Shown piece after piece: positions 25,894 through 34,079 of a stretch of 64,000 bases of DNA. The notes beneath the pieces are model-generated. The model searched no databases, was not told where the DNA came from, and worked only from the letters and a program-made list of their open reading frames with translations. Position 1 is the first letter of the stretch; each line of letters begins with the position of its first letter. Source of the DNA: Rhinopithecimicrobium faecis (lineage in GTDB: Bacteria; Bacteroidota; Bacteroidia; Sphingobacteriales; Sphingobacteriaceae); assembly GCA_017942165.1 (NCBI GenBank), contig JAGKSB010000006.1, forward strand, positions 62,001 to 126,000, read 5' to 3'. Both the position numbers and the translations under genes were made by a program.

Positions 25894-26901
25894 ATGAAAA
25901 CAAAAATTGCATTAATTACTGGAGGTTATACGGGAGAGGCGGAAGTATCTTTAAAGAGCGCCGCATTTGTAGCTTCAAAAATAGATACACAAAAGTACGC
26001 TATTTATCCTATTCATATATCCCTAACTGATTGGTCATATGTCGCTGCCGATGGACAGCGTTTTCCGGTAGATAAAGCGAATTTTACAGTGCCTTTAGCG
26101 GATGAGGTCATTCATTTTGACCTTGCTTTCATTATGCTACATGGGAGCCCTGGGGAAGATGGTAGATTGCAGGGGTATTTGGATATGTTAGGTATAAAAT
26201 ATACTTCTTGTGACGCCTTAACGTCCGCTTTAACCATGAATAAAGGGTATACGAAATCAATATTAACGGGTATTCCAGATTTATTTATGGCGGAGTCGGT
26301 TCTTCTTTTTGAAAGTCATCGCGCTGCAGCTACGGCTCTTGTAACGGAAAAATTAACACTTCCCTATTTTGTGAAGCCAAATGCTGGTGGATCAAGTATA
26401 GGTATGACGAAAGTGAAGAGTCAGGATGCCTTACAAGCGGCTATCGATCTTGCTTTCGATGCTGAGAATACGGGAAAACAAGTATTAGTGGAAGAATTTG
26501 TATTCGGACGTGAGTTTTCTCAAGGAGTTTACCGCAACGCTGCGGGTGATTTAGTGGTTCTTCCAGCGACAGAAGTGCGTACAACGAGAGAGTTTTTCGA
26601 CTTTGAGGCTAAGTATACGCCCGGATTGACCGAGGAAATTACACCAGCCCCACTGAATGAGGAGCAGGTAACACGTGCAGCCAAGATTTTAAAAGAAATT
26701 TATGTGCGTTTGAATTGTAAGGGTATGGTCCGCATTGACTTCTTTCTAGAAAATGATACCGACTTATTTTATTTTATTGAGATAAACACCATTCCTGGGC
26801 AGACGGCAACAAGCTTTATCCCACAGCAGGTGCGCGCATTCGGATTGACAGAAACCGCTTTTTATGGCGAATTGATTGAGGTCGCTCTCCAAGGAAATTA
26901 A
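25894..26901 (+). CDS. ddl: D-alanine--D-alanine ligase
   Basis: Ddl is an ATP-grasp enzyme that makes the D-Ala-D-Ala dipeptide of the peptidoglycan stem. It has 335 residues from the ATG at 25894; a TTG 21 nt upstream overlaps the promoter and is not used. Visible motifs are ALITGGYTGEAEVSLKS (N-terminal Ddl signature), HGSPGEDGRLQGYLDMLGI, PYFVKPNAGGSSIGMTKV (ATP grasp), RIDFFLENDTDLFYFIEINTIPGQT (Mg2+ ligands) and the omega-loop region before it. A strong terminator follows. Confidence 0.96.
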   Translation: MKTKIALITGGYTGEAEVSLKSAAFVASKIDTQKYAIYPIHISLTDWSYVAADGQRFPVDKANFTVPLADEVIHFDLAFIMLHGSPGEDGRLQGYLDMLGIKYTSCDALTSALTMNKGYTKSILTGIPDLFMAESVLLFESHRAAATALVTEKLTLPYFVKPNAGGSSIGMTKVKSQDALQAAIDLAFDAENTGKQVLVEEFVFGREFSQGVYRNAAGDLVVLPATEVRTTREFFDFEAKYTPGLTEEITPAPLNEEQVTRAAKILKEIYVRLNCKGMVRIDFFLENDTDLFYFIEINTIPGQTATSFIPQQVRAFGLTETAFYGELIEVALQGN

Positions 26902-26927
26902 AAACGTATTTTAATACCTTTATAACG

Positions 26928-26963
26928 AAACCCCCAAGGAATTAAACTCTTTGGGGGTTTTTC
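26928..26963. terminator. Bidirectional terminator between ddl and the photolyase gene
   Basis: AAACCCCCAA (26928-26937) pairs with TTGGGGGTTT (26951-26960), followed by T. It serves the convergent genes. Confidence 0.9.
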
Positions 26964-26982
26964 TATTAGGATAAAATTTTTG

Positions 26983-28284
26983 TTATGCGTTTAAAGCAGA
27001 TTTATACGTTTTTAGGCAGCGTTCACGGGCAAGCGTATGGTCGACAATAGGCTGTGGGTAGCCAAAGCCAGTAAGCTCGGGAATCCACTTTTTTATATAC
27101 GTTAAATTTGGGTCAAATTTCTTTTGTTGTAACATGGGGCTAAATATTCTGAAATAGGGGGCGGCATCCGTTCCACATCCCGCAGCCCACTGCCAGTTTC
27201 CAATATTTGCCGACTGATCATAATCCAATAATTTTTCCGCAAAATAGGCCTCTCCCCATCGCCAGTCAATTAATAAATGCTTACATAAGAAGCTTGCACA
27301 GAGCATACGCACACGGTTATGCATAAAGCCGGAGTGATTTAGCTCCCGCATGCCCGCATCTACCAAGGGGTATCCTGTACGCCCTTCACACCAAGCTTGA
27401 AATTCCGCTTGCTGATTGCGCCAGACGATTAAATCATATTTCGGCATAAAAGCTTTGGTGACCGTATGTGGAAAATGGTAGAGGATCATCATAAAAAATT
27501 CACGCCAGATAAGCTCTTTTAAGAAGGTTTTTTCCACCATGCTGTAGGCTTCGGCAACGAGCTTACGGATGCTAATGGTGCCGAATCGTAGGTGCACCCC
27601 TAGGCGGGAAGTGCCATTTTCCAGGGATGGAATATCACGTGTGCTAAGGTAGTCTGCCATAACATCATAAGCTTCATTTTCAGGAAAATGGATTTCGCTG
27701 GCCTGAAAGCCAAGCTCCGCTAAACGTGGTAGGGGATGTATTCCTGGCTGCAGCAGTTGCAATAAATCTTCCGAAGCATAGCTGTCGCTTCCCGCTATTT
27801 CATACTGCGCCAGCCATTTGTTTTTATAAGCCGTATATACGGTATAGGGATTGCCATCCGCTTTTACGACGTCTTTTTCATGAAAGATTACCTGATCCTT
27901 AAAAGATTGAAAGGAGATATGCTGCTCCCCAAGGAAAGCCTGTATTTCAAGGTCACGTAGACCTGCAGCAGGCTCGTAATCACGGTTGCAAAAAACCTGC
28001 TGTGGGCGGAATTCAGCAACGATTTGTTGCCAAGCTTCCAAGCAGTGGTCATGATAAATTTTTATGGATGTGCCATAAGGAGCTAGCGCGGTATTTAAGG
28101 CCTGCAACTGCTGCCATATAAAGGTTACACGAGCATCCTTGCTGTCGGATAGACGTCCGAGAATGCTACGGTCAAAAATAAAGACAGGTTGCACAAGGTG
28201 GCCTGTCTGTAATGCTTGAAATAAAGCGTGATTATCGGCAAGGCGTAAATCACGGCGGAACCAGAAAATCACCGTATGCTTCAT
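26983..28284 (-). CDS. phrB: Deoxyribodipyrimidine photolyase
   Basis: This is a light-driven repair enzyme for UV-induced cyclobutane pyrimidine dimers. The 433 residues have the N-terminal antenna-binding Rossmann domain (VIFWFRRDLRLADNHAL) and the C-terminal FAD domain: GTSRLGVHLRFGTIS near 225-239, RTGYPLVDAGMRELNHSGFMHNRVRM, and WRWGEAYFAEKLLDYDQSANIGNWQWAAGCGTD. These fit a class I CPD photolyase rather than a (6-4) enzyme, though the cryptochrome/photolyase family is hard to split by eye. It lies 3 nt after folA, in an operon that makes and uses reduced folate. Folate is a common photolyase antenna. Confidence 0.92.
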   Translation of the reverse strand: MKHTVIFWFRRDLRLADNHALFQALQTGHLVQPVFIFDRSILGRLSDSKDARVTFIWQQLQALNTALAPYGTSIKIYHDHCLEAWQQIVAEFRPQQVFCNRDYEPAAGLRDLEIQAFLGEQHISFQSFKDQVIFHEKDVVKADGNPYTVYTAYKNKWLAQYEIAGSDSYASEDLLQLLQPGIHPLPRLAELGFQASEIHFPENEAYDVMADYLSTRDIPSLENGTSRLGVHLRFGTISIRKLVAEAYSMVEKTFLKELIWREFFMMILYHFPHTVTKAFMPKYDLIVWRNQQAEFQAWCEGRTGYPLVDAGMRELNHSGFMHNRVRMLCASFLCKHLLIDWRWGEAYFAEKLLDYDQSANIGNWQWAAGCGTDAAPYFRIFSPMLQQKKFDPNLTYIKKWIPELTGFGYPQPIVDHTLARERCLKTYKSALNA

Positions 28285-28287
28285 CGT

Positions 28288-28785
28288 TTATTTTTTTAAC
28301 GTATAAGTTTCAAAGCTGTAGGCATATGCATGACGCTCATCAGCAGGGTGTGCCTCTGTCGACTGCAGCTCCCAAATTGCAGGGTTTAAATCCGGGAAAT
28401 AGGCATCCCCCGCTAAGGATACATGTACCCTTGTTAGGAGTACCTTATCTGCTAAGGGTAGAAATTGTTGGTAGATATTCGCTCCACCGATAATAAATAT
28501 TTCCTGCTCATCACGGCAGGAGCTAAATACCTCACTGATGGAGTTTACGATATCACAATCTGCAGCTTGGTAATTAGCGTCTTTTGTCAAGATAATATTA
28601 CGTCGCTCAGGAAGTGCTTTTCCAATAGATTCAAAGGTCTTTCTGCCCATCACTACAGAGTGCAACAAGGTGTTCTTTTTAAAATATTTGAAGTCGTTGG
28701 GCAAATGCCATGGCATTTGATTTCCTTGGCCGATGACATTATTCTCAGCTGCGGCAACGATTAAGGTAATGCGTAAGTGATTCAT
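28288..28785 (-). CDS. folA: Dihydrofolate reductase
   Basis: FolA reduces dihydrofolate to tetrahydrofolate with NADPH. The 165 residues have the substrate-site N-terminus IVAAAENNVIGQGNQMPWHLPNDFKYFK (with the acidic Asp of LPNDF), MGRKTFESIGKALPERRNIILT, and IFIIGGANIYQQFLPLADKVLLT. It begins 1 nt after the thyA stop, the classical pairing in which DHFR regenerates the folate oxidised by thymidylate synthase. Confidence 0.96.
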   Translation of the reverse strand: MNHLRITLIVAAAENNVIGQGNQMPWHLPNDFKYFKKNTLLHSVVMGRKTFESIGKALPERRNIILTKDANYQAADCDIVNSISEVFSSCRDEQEIFIIGGANIYQQFLPLADKVLLTRVHVSLAGDAYFPDLNPAIWELQSTEAHPADERHAYAYSFETYTLKK

Positions 28786-28786
28786 T

Positions 28787-29608
28787 TTATATGGCTACCG
28801 GAGCTTTAATATGTGGGTGAAAGGTGTAGTTTTCCAATTCGAAATCTTCAAATTTGAAGTCCATTAGATCCCGTACCTCAGGATTGATCTTTAACTGCGG
28901 TAAAGGCATTGGCGTACGTGATAATTGAAGAGCTGTTTGCTCAAAATGGTTGTTGTAAATATGCGCATCTCCAAGCGTATGAACGAAATCTGCTGCTTCC
29001 ATATCACATACCTGTGCCACCATCATAGTCAATAGGGCATAAGATGCAATATTAAAAGGTACACCCAAAAAGATATCCGCCGAACGCTGATACAGCTGAC
29101 AGGATAGCTGGGGTTTAAGAATTCCTTTTTCGGGATCTGCAGGAGCGACGTAAAACTGGAAAAAAGCATGACATGGCGGTAAAGCCATATTTTCAATTTC
29201 TGCAACATTCCATGCTGATACAATAATTCTACGGGAGTCGGGGCTATTTTTTAATTGCTTTATTACCTGCGCAATCTGATCAATATGTCTGCCGTCTGGG
29301 GTTGGCCAAGAGCGCCATTGCGAACCATACACAGGGCCCAAATCGCCCTTTTCATCCGCCCATTCATCCCAAATGCTGACCCCATTATCTTTTAAATACT
29401 TAATGTTAGTATCTCCTTTTAAAAACCAAATAAGCTCATGTAAGATAGAGCGTAAGTGTAATTTCTTGGTCGTAACCATTGGAAAGCCTTCCTTTAAGTT
29501 GAAGCGCATTTGATAGCCAAAGACACTACGTGTACCTGTGCCCGTGCGGTCTGTCTTATCCACACCCTGTGTATATACATGCGCTAAAAGATCTAGATAT
29601 TGTCTCAT
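28787..29608 (-). CDS. thyA: Thymidylate synthase
   Basis: ThyA converts dUMP to dTMP using methylene-tetrahydrofolate. The 273 residues include the catalytic Cys in [13 protein letters not shown], the phosphate-binding Arg in [23 protein letters not shown], and [15 protein letters not shown]. It is nine residues longer than the 264-residue E. coli enzyme, owing to a small insertion (about [11 protein letters not shown]) before the SCQLYQRS strand. It is the first gene of the thyA-folA-phrB operon. Confidence 0.97.
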   Translation of the reverse strand: MRQYLDLLAHVYTQGVDKTDRTGTGTRSVFGYQMRFNLKEGFPMVTTKKLHLRSILHELIWFLKGDTNIKYLKDNGVSIWDEWADEKGDLGPVYGSQWRSWPTPDGRHIDQIAQVIKQLKNSPDSRRIIVSAWNVAEIENMALPPCHAFFQFYVAPADPEKGILKPQLSCQLYQRSADIFLGVPFNIASYALLTMMVAQVCDMEAADFVHTLGDAHIYNNHFEQTALQLSRTPMPLPQLKINPEVRDLMDFKFEDFELENYTFHPHIKAPVAI

Positions 29609-29670
29609 TTTGTTACGTTTATGTGTTATTTCTTGCTTTATAGCTTAAAAAATCAAAAATGAATCGGGGT

Positions 29671-29716
29671 ATAAAGCCTATCAGAATAAGGATATAAAGC
29701 CTATTAGAATAGGGAT
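29671..29716. repeat. Tandem 23-bp duplication upstream of mtaB
   Basis: Two adjacent units, 29671-29693 and 29694-29716, share 21 of 23 bases (ATAAAGCCTAT, C or T, AGAATA, A or G, GGAT). A partial third unit ATAAAGG follows. They lie in the divergent gap between thyA and mtaB. Confidence 0.85.
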
Positions 29717-29820
29717 ATAAAGGTAGGTAATCTTAGGGATGAATCAAATTGCTAGCATCCTTAGAATTGTTTATGAAAAATCATTTTTGCTAAAGAAAAG
29801 ATCTTTTGTAGGTTTTTGTG

Positions 29821-29828
29821 TATTTTTG
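29821..29828 (+). promoter_or_regulatory. mtaB -7 element
   Basis: TATTTTTG matches TAnnTTTG. Only nine bases separate it from the ATG at 29838, so the mRNA leader must be very short. This also supports the internal start chosen for mtaB. Confidence 0.6.
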
Positions 29829-29837
29829 CAACTTATT

Positions 29838-31160
29838 ATGAATAAAAAAGTCGCTTTCTATACTTTGGGATGTAAACTGAATTTTTCAGAAACCTCATCC
29901 ATCGGCCGTGTATTTAAAGATGCTGGTTACGAAACCACCGCATTTAATAGCCCCGCAGACGTTTATGTGATCAATACCTGCTCCGTTACGGATAATGCAG
30001 ATAAGAAGTGTCGTAAGGTGGTGAAGGAAGCTTTGAAGCATTCTCCAAACGCTTATATAACGATTGTTGGCTGTTATGCGCAGCTGAAGCCGAAGGAAAT
30101 TGCAGAAATTCCTGGGGTAGATATGGTCTTAGGTGCTGCGGAGAAGTTTAATATTATTGAGCATATCAACGATCTTACAAAACAAGAAAAGACCATTATT
30201 CATAATGCGCCCATAGATGAAACAAATCAGTTTGTAGCCGCTTATTCGATTGGTGATCGCACGCGTACCTTCCTAAAAGTGCAAGATGGCTGTGACTATT
30301 CTTGTACTTTCTGTACCATCCCTTTAGCACGTGGAGCTTCCCGTTCAGGAAAGATTGCTGAAATCGTGCAGCAGGCTGAGGAAATTGCAGCCTCAGGTGT
30401 TAAGGAAATTGTGTTAACGGGCGTTAATATTGGAGACTTTGGTATCCGTGATGGCCAGCGTGAAGATCGCTTTTTAGATTTAGTTCAAGCCTTAGACGAA
30501 GTCGAGGGCATTGATCGCATTCGTATCTCTTCCATAGAGCCGAATTTACTTTCCAATGATATCATTGAATTTGTCGCTAAGTCCAAGCGTTTTGTACCTC
30601 ATTTTCATATGCCTTTACAGGCGGGAAATAACAAGGTCTTAGGCTTGATGCGTCGCCGTTATAAAAGAGAGCTGTATACCGAGCGTGTAGAATTTATCAA
30701 ATCTTTAATGCCCGACTGTTGTATTGGCGTCGATGTTATTGTCGGCTTCCCTGGTGAAGAGCGCGAAGACTTCCTAGATACGTACAACTTCTTAAATGAG
30801 ATGGATATCTCTTATTTACATGTGTTCACCTATTCAGAACGGGAAAATACCATCGCTGCGCAAATGGATGGCGCTGTACCAGGATCTCAGCGTTCTGACC
30901 GTAGCAAAATGCTTCATATCCTTTCCGAAAAGAAACGCCGTGCTTTCTATGAGTCACAAATTGGAAAACTCGGAGATGTACTTTTTGAAGGCGATATAAA
31001 AGATGGGTATATGCATGGATTTTCACGTAACTACGTTAAAGTGCGTTCGCTCTATGATCCCTTATTAGTGAATGAAATTGTTCCTGTAAAATATTTAGCT
31101 GTTACAGATGCTGGAGAAGTGGATGTGCAAGAGATTGCGGCCCCATTAATCCATTCCTAA
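29838..31160 (+). CDS. mtaB: tRNA t6A37 methylthiotransferase MtaB
   Basis: MtaB is a radical-SAM enzyme that converts t6A to ms2t6A at position 37 of tRNA. It has 440 residues from the ATG at 29838; a longer frame starting at 29739 would run through the promoter. The MTTase domain has cysteines in TLGCKLNFSETS, NTCSVTDNADKKCRK and VGCYAQLKP. The radical-SAM cluster motif is VQDGCDYSCTFCTIP (CxxxCxxC). The TRAM region lies at the C-terminus. The GCKLN start and the CxxxCxxC context fit MtaB better than MiaB or RimO. Confidence 0.94.
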   Translation: MNKKVAFYTLGCKLNFSETSSIGRVFKDAGYETTAFNSPADVYVINTCSVTDNADKKCRKVVKEALKHSPNAYITIVGCYAQLKPKEIAEIPGVDMVLGAAEKFNIIEHINDLTKQEKTIIHNAPIDETNQFVAAYSIGDRTRTFLKVQDGCDYSCTFCTIPLARGASRSGKIAEIVQQAEEIAASGVKEIVLTGVNIGDFGIRDGQREDRFLDLVQALDEVEGIDRIRISSIEPNLLSNDIIEFVAKSKRFVPHFHMPLQAGNNKVLGLMRRRYKRELYTERVEFIKSLMPDCCIGVDVIVGFPGEEREDFLDTYNFLNEMDISYLHVFTYSERENTIAAQMDGAVPGSQRSDRSKMLHILSEKKRRAFYESQIGKLGDVLFEGDIKDGYMHGFSRNYVKVRSLYDPLLVNEIVPVKYLAVTDAGEVDVQEIAAPLIHS

Positions 31161-31178
31161 CTGTATATAGCTGTGTGT

Positions 31179-31210
31179 AAAGCCTTTCAATTCTTGAAAG
31201 GCTTTTTTTT
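31179..31210 (+). terminator. Terminator after mtaB
   Basis: AAAGCCTTTCAA (31179-31190) pairs with TTGAAAGGCTTT (31194-31205) and is followed by a T run. Confidence 0.9.
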
Positions 31211-31272
31211 ATTGCTATGCTCCGGGAAAATCTTGTTTTCACCTTTCTTTAAGAAGAGATTTCCCTATCTTT

Positions 31273-31314
31273 AATAAGCGATATAACTACTAAAATAAGC
31301 GATATAACTACTAA
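31273..31314. repeat. Perfect tandem 21-bp duplication
   Basis: Two identical 21-bp units, AATAAGCGATATAACTACTA plus A, occupy 31273-31293 and 31294-31314, just 18 nt before the NlpC/P60 gene. Confidence 0.9.
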
Positions 31315-31332
31315 TTTTAAGGACAATATTTT

Positions 31333-31905
31333 ATGAAGCTGCTACAATTTATAGGTTTTACACTAATTATAATGCTCACGTTTACAGGCTGTCACAGTAA
31401 GCGAAAAATAGCTTCTTCGGGGAGTGCTTCTCGGAATTCAAGTTTAACGGATGCTTCCTCTGGTCGAGGGACGGACTTTCGTGGTGAAAGCTTGGAAGCC
31501 TACGCAGACTTATTCAATGTCAATAAAAAGGAGCTAAAGAATAAAAAGTTATATAATTTTATCACAGACTGGTTAGGGAGTCCTCATCAGATGGGAGGTT
31601 CCTCTAAGAAGGGGGTAGACTGCTCCGGGTTTGTGGGATTGTTGTACCAGGATGTTTATCGTCAAGATCTGGCACGCTCTTCCCGTGACATGGGGGAGCA
31701 GGTAAAAAGGAAATTTGAAAATCAACTACAAGAAGGGGACTTGGTTTTTTTCTCCTTTGGAGGGAAAGCTATCGACCATGTAGGGGTATATTTGCATCAA
31801 GGGAAATTTGTACATGTTTCCACGCGTAAAGGAGTTATTATTTCCGATATTAAAGATGCCTGGTATTATAAGTATTTTTCACGTGCAGGAAGCTTAAAAC
31901 GTTAA
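31333..31905 (+). CDS. NlpC/P60-family lipoprotein peptidase
   Basis: This is a predicted cell-wall cysteine peptidase of 190 residues. The lipoprotein signal peptide ends at LTFTGC (Cys about 20). The NlpC/P60 domain (about 72-185) carries the catalytic Cys in GVDCSGFVGLLYQDVY, the catalytic His in AIDHVGVYLHQGKF, and the third polar residue probably His in KFVHVSTRKGV. These enzymes cut gamma-D-Glu-diaminopimelate bonds in stem peptides. The gene stands alone between the mtaB terminator and a small membrane protein. Confidence 0.92.
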   Translation: MKLLQFIGFTLIIMLTFTGCHSKRKIASSGSASRNSSLTDASSGRGTDFRGESLEAYADLFNVNKKELKNKKLYNFITDWLGSPHQMGGSSKKGVDCSGFVGLLYQDVYRQDLARSSRDMGEQVKRKFENQLQEGDLVFFSFGGKAIDHVGVYLHQGKFVHVSTRKGVIISDIKDAWYYKYFSRAGSLKR

Positions 31906-31960
31906 TAAGCATTTTTTTGTCATATCGACAAGAAATACTTTAATCCCTGTTAAAAAAAGC

Positions 31961-31968
31961 TATTTTTG
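31961..31968 (+). promoter_or_regulatory. Probable -7 element of the 31985 gene
   Basis: TATTTTTG matches TAnnTTTG, 16 nt before the start codon. No -33 TTG at canonical spacing is visible. Confidence 0.5.
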
Positions 31969-31984
31969 TACAAAAAATATTATT

Positions 31985-32491
31985 ATGCTCAGTATTAAGT
32001 CCAAGAAAATCTTTTTAGGTTTATGTATCGTGGTTCCATTTTTTATTTATTGCGTGTATTACTACAGCAATATGGTTAAAAATGCCCCTTATCGCTATGC
32101 AGATTTTGAATCTGTTGTGTATGTGTACGGTACACCGGATGAGATGGTTAACAAATATGATTCTAAGACACGTATCTTTCAATATTTGGATAAACGAGAC
32201 TCCCTAAATATCGACACGTTAAAGTTGAATAAAGACGATTTACTGTATATCCACCGCAAAGCACAAGAGTTGGGGTTTTGGAATTTAGATGATGATATGA
32301 CAGGCCCGGCTGCTAAGACGGGAGACACTTCTCAGGTCGTACCCCGCTATTATTTAGAATTAAATTATAAGGATAAGTCTAAAAAGGTTACCATCGATCA
32401 AGATTTTGCAGGTAACGAACGTATGCGTGAAGCCGCAAAGTCTATTTTTGATGAGGTGCAGCGTATTATTGCGCAAGCACATGCTCGTTAG
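31985..32491 (+). CDS. Hypothetical membrane-anchored protein
   Basis: I do not recognise a family with confidence. The 168 residues have a basic N-terminus and one membrane helix (about 9-28, IFLGLCIVVPFFIYCVYYYS) with no lipobox or clear cleavage site, so it is probably anchored with the rest outside. The soluble part starts YRYADFESVVYVYGTPDEMVNKYDS. Later segments (LELNYKDKSKKVTIDQDF) look like a small alpha/beta domain. It may be conserved only within the family. There are no catalytic motifs, and neighbours do not suggest a function. Confidence 0.7.
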   Translation: MLSIKSKKIFLGLCIVVPFFIYCVYYYSNMVKNAPYRYADFESVVYVYGTPDEMVNKYDSKTRIFQYLDKRDSLNIDTLKLNKDDLLYIHRKAQELGFWNLDDDMTGPAAKTGDTSQVVPRYYLELNYKDKSKKVTIDQDFAGNERMREAAKSIFDEVQRIIAQAHAR

Positions 32492-32541
32492 TCCTCCTAT
32501 AAATATTATTGATCCTATACGAAGCTAGGCTGTTCAAAAGG

Positions 32542-32640
32542 AAGCGTACTTACTATGACTGCAAAAATCACAGTGTTCATGGTAAGTACGCTTGCTAATC
32601 AACGTTCATAGTACGTAAGGTGCGCTAATCAGTGTTCATG
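32542..32640. repeat. Mixed inverted and direct repeats at the 3' end of the MscS gene
   Basis: AAGCGTACTTAC (32542-32553) is the exact reverse complement of GTAAGTACGCTT (32582-32593). The hairpin continues imperfectly inward. The block GCTAATCA-NN-GTTCAT occurs at about 32594-32609 and again at about 32623-32638, where it encodes the last codons and stop of the minus-strand gene. The gene end has thus been copied downstream at least once. Confidence 0.75.
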
Positions 32641-33974
32641 GCTACGACGGTTGCTAAGCGCTGCTGCGGTGCAAGATCCCTCAACTGTCGGATGTCAGTG
32701 GATGCTGGAAGTTCGAATATTTCCAATTTAAAATAGGGAATAGCAGCAAATACATGGTCAAAGATATCCGACATTATCCCTTCATAAGCGACGATTCCTG
32801 TCACATTCGTAAACATATACAATTCTAGCGGTAGCCCTTTTTCTGTTGGAGCCAGTTGACGCACAAAAAACAACATTTCTTGATGGATATTAGGGTTCTT
32901 ACGTCCATAGCGTACGATGTATTCCCGCAGGAGGCCTATATTTGTTAAATTGCGCCCATTTAAGGCCATGGATTTATCTACTTGATGATCGGTGTTAAAT
33001 TTATTTATTGCTGCCTGACGCTCCTCAATATAATCTTTTAAGAGAGTGATCTTCTTGAGTTCTGTCAGCTCCTCCTCTTTTAGAAATCGGATGGTAGAAA
33101 TTTTTATATGGATAGCCCTTTTTATACGTCTTCCTCCCGAGGCTTGCATTCCACGGTAGTTCTTAAAAGATTCAGTGGTCAAGAGGTGCGTTGGAATGGA
33201 TGTTATCGTCATATCCCAATTTTTTATTTTTACCGTATTAAGATTTATTTCAATCACATCACCATCGGCATTATGCTTGGGCATCTCCACCCAATCCCCC
33301 ACCCGTAGGAGATCATTTGTAGATACCTGTATAGAAGCTACAAACCCTAAGATTGTATCTTTAAACACGAGCATTAACACCGCTGATGCCGCTCCTAAGG
33401 ACACAAAGAATGACCAAGGTGAACTTCCTGTTAAAATCGAAAAAACAGCAATTGCCGAAAGACTGTAAGTTAGTATGGTGAATACTTGAAGATATGAATC
33501 TATGGGTTTGTCAGCAAAGCGTTTTCGGGTGCTTAAAACATCCCGAATTGTCTTTAGGATGGAGTTGACTAGAAGCGCTAAATTGATAACCATAAACACC
33601 TGAAATCCCTTGTTTACAACATTTGTCCAGGTGGGAAAGCCAATGAAAATTAAAGGAATTATACGCTGCCCTACTAAGAGGGGTAATAAATGGCAAGCAT
33701 AGTTTAGGGTGCTATTTTTGATGAGTAGATCATCCCATTTCGTTTCAGACTTTTGGATTAATAGTATTAATATATTTTTTAAAATCTTTCGAGAGAGAAA
33801 GTCAATTATTAATAAGAACAGGATGACAGCTAAGAGGATGCCGACGGAATTTAAAATATGTGCATATTCCGCTGGTATACCCGCTCGAAGTAAGTACTGG
33901 TATGACCAGTTATAAATTTTACTGGAGGAAACTTCTTTGATTAGTTCTAACGATATATTTTCTGCAATATTCAT
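32625..33974 (-). CDS. MscS-family mechanosensitive ion channel
   Basis: The start is the ATG at 33974, giving 449 residues. Several membrane helices occupy about 40-210, including ILLAVILFLLIIDFL near 48-62 and the pore-lining region FFVSLGAASAVLMLVFKDTILGFVASIQVSTNDLLRVGDWVEMP (about 190-233), the classical MscS TM3 and beta-domain entry. The large C-terminal cytoplasmic part resembles the YbdG/YnaI-type members more than short MscS. It probably protects against osmotic shock. A minus-strand TATCTTTG (33978-33985) ends three bases before the ATG, so a leaderless mRNA is possible. Confidence 0.9.
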   Translation of the reverse strand: MNIAENISLELIKEVSSSKIYNWSYQYLLRAGIPAEYAHILNSVGILLAVILFLLIIDFLSRKILKNILILLIQKSETKWDDLLIKNSTLNYACHLLPLLVGQRIIPLIFIGFPTWTNVVNKGFQVFMVINLALLVNSILKTIRDVLSTRKRFADKPIDSYLQVFTILTYSLSAIAVFSILTGSSPWSFFVSLGAASAVLMLVFKDTILGFVASIQVSTNDLLRVGDWVEMPKHNADGDVIEINLNTVKIKNWDMTITSIPTHLLTTESFKNYRGMQASGGRRIKRAIHIKISTIRFLKEEELTELKKITLLKDYIEERQAAINKFNTDHQVDKSMALNGRNLTNIGLLREYIVRYGRKNPNIHQEMLFFVRQLAPTEKGLPLELYMFTNVTGIVAYEGIMSDIFDHVFAAIPYFKLEIFELPASTDIRQLRDLAPQQRLATVVAMNTD

Positions 33975-34020
33975 ATACAAAGATACAAAATATGGCTAGT
34001 AGGATTTTAGTGAAAATAAA

Positions 34021-34056
34021 AATGAGTCCCCTTATTGAGGACTCATTTTTATTTTT
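34021..34056. terminator. Terminator between the nucleoside permease and MscS genes
   Basis: AATGAGTCC (34021-34029) pairs with GGACTCATT (34039-34047), with A-rich sequence before and T-rich sequence after. It lies downstream of the minus-strand permease gene. Confidence 0.8.
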
Positions 34057-34079
34057 TTTCAAGATACTTATGCTAAGCA

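Noticed and set aside
29739..29837. Longer mtaB frame from 29739
   Set aside because: It would translate through the promoter; the conserved protein starts at MNKKVAFYTLGCK (29838).
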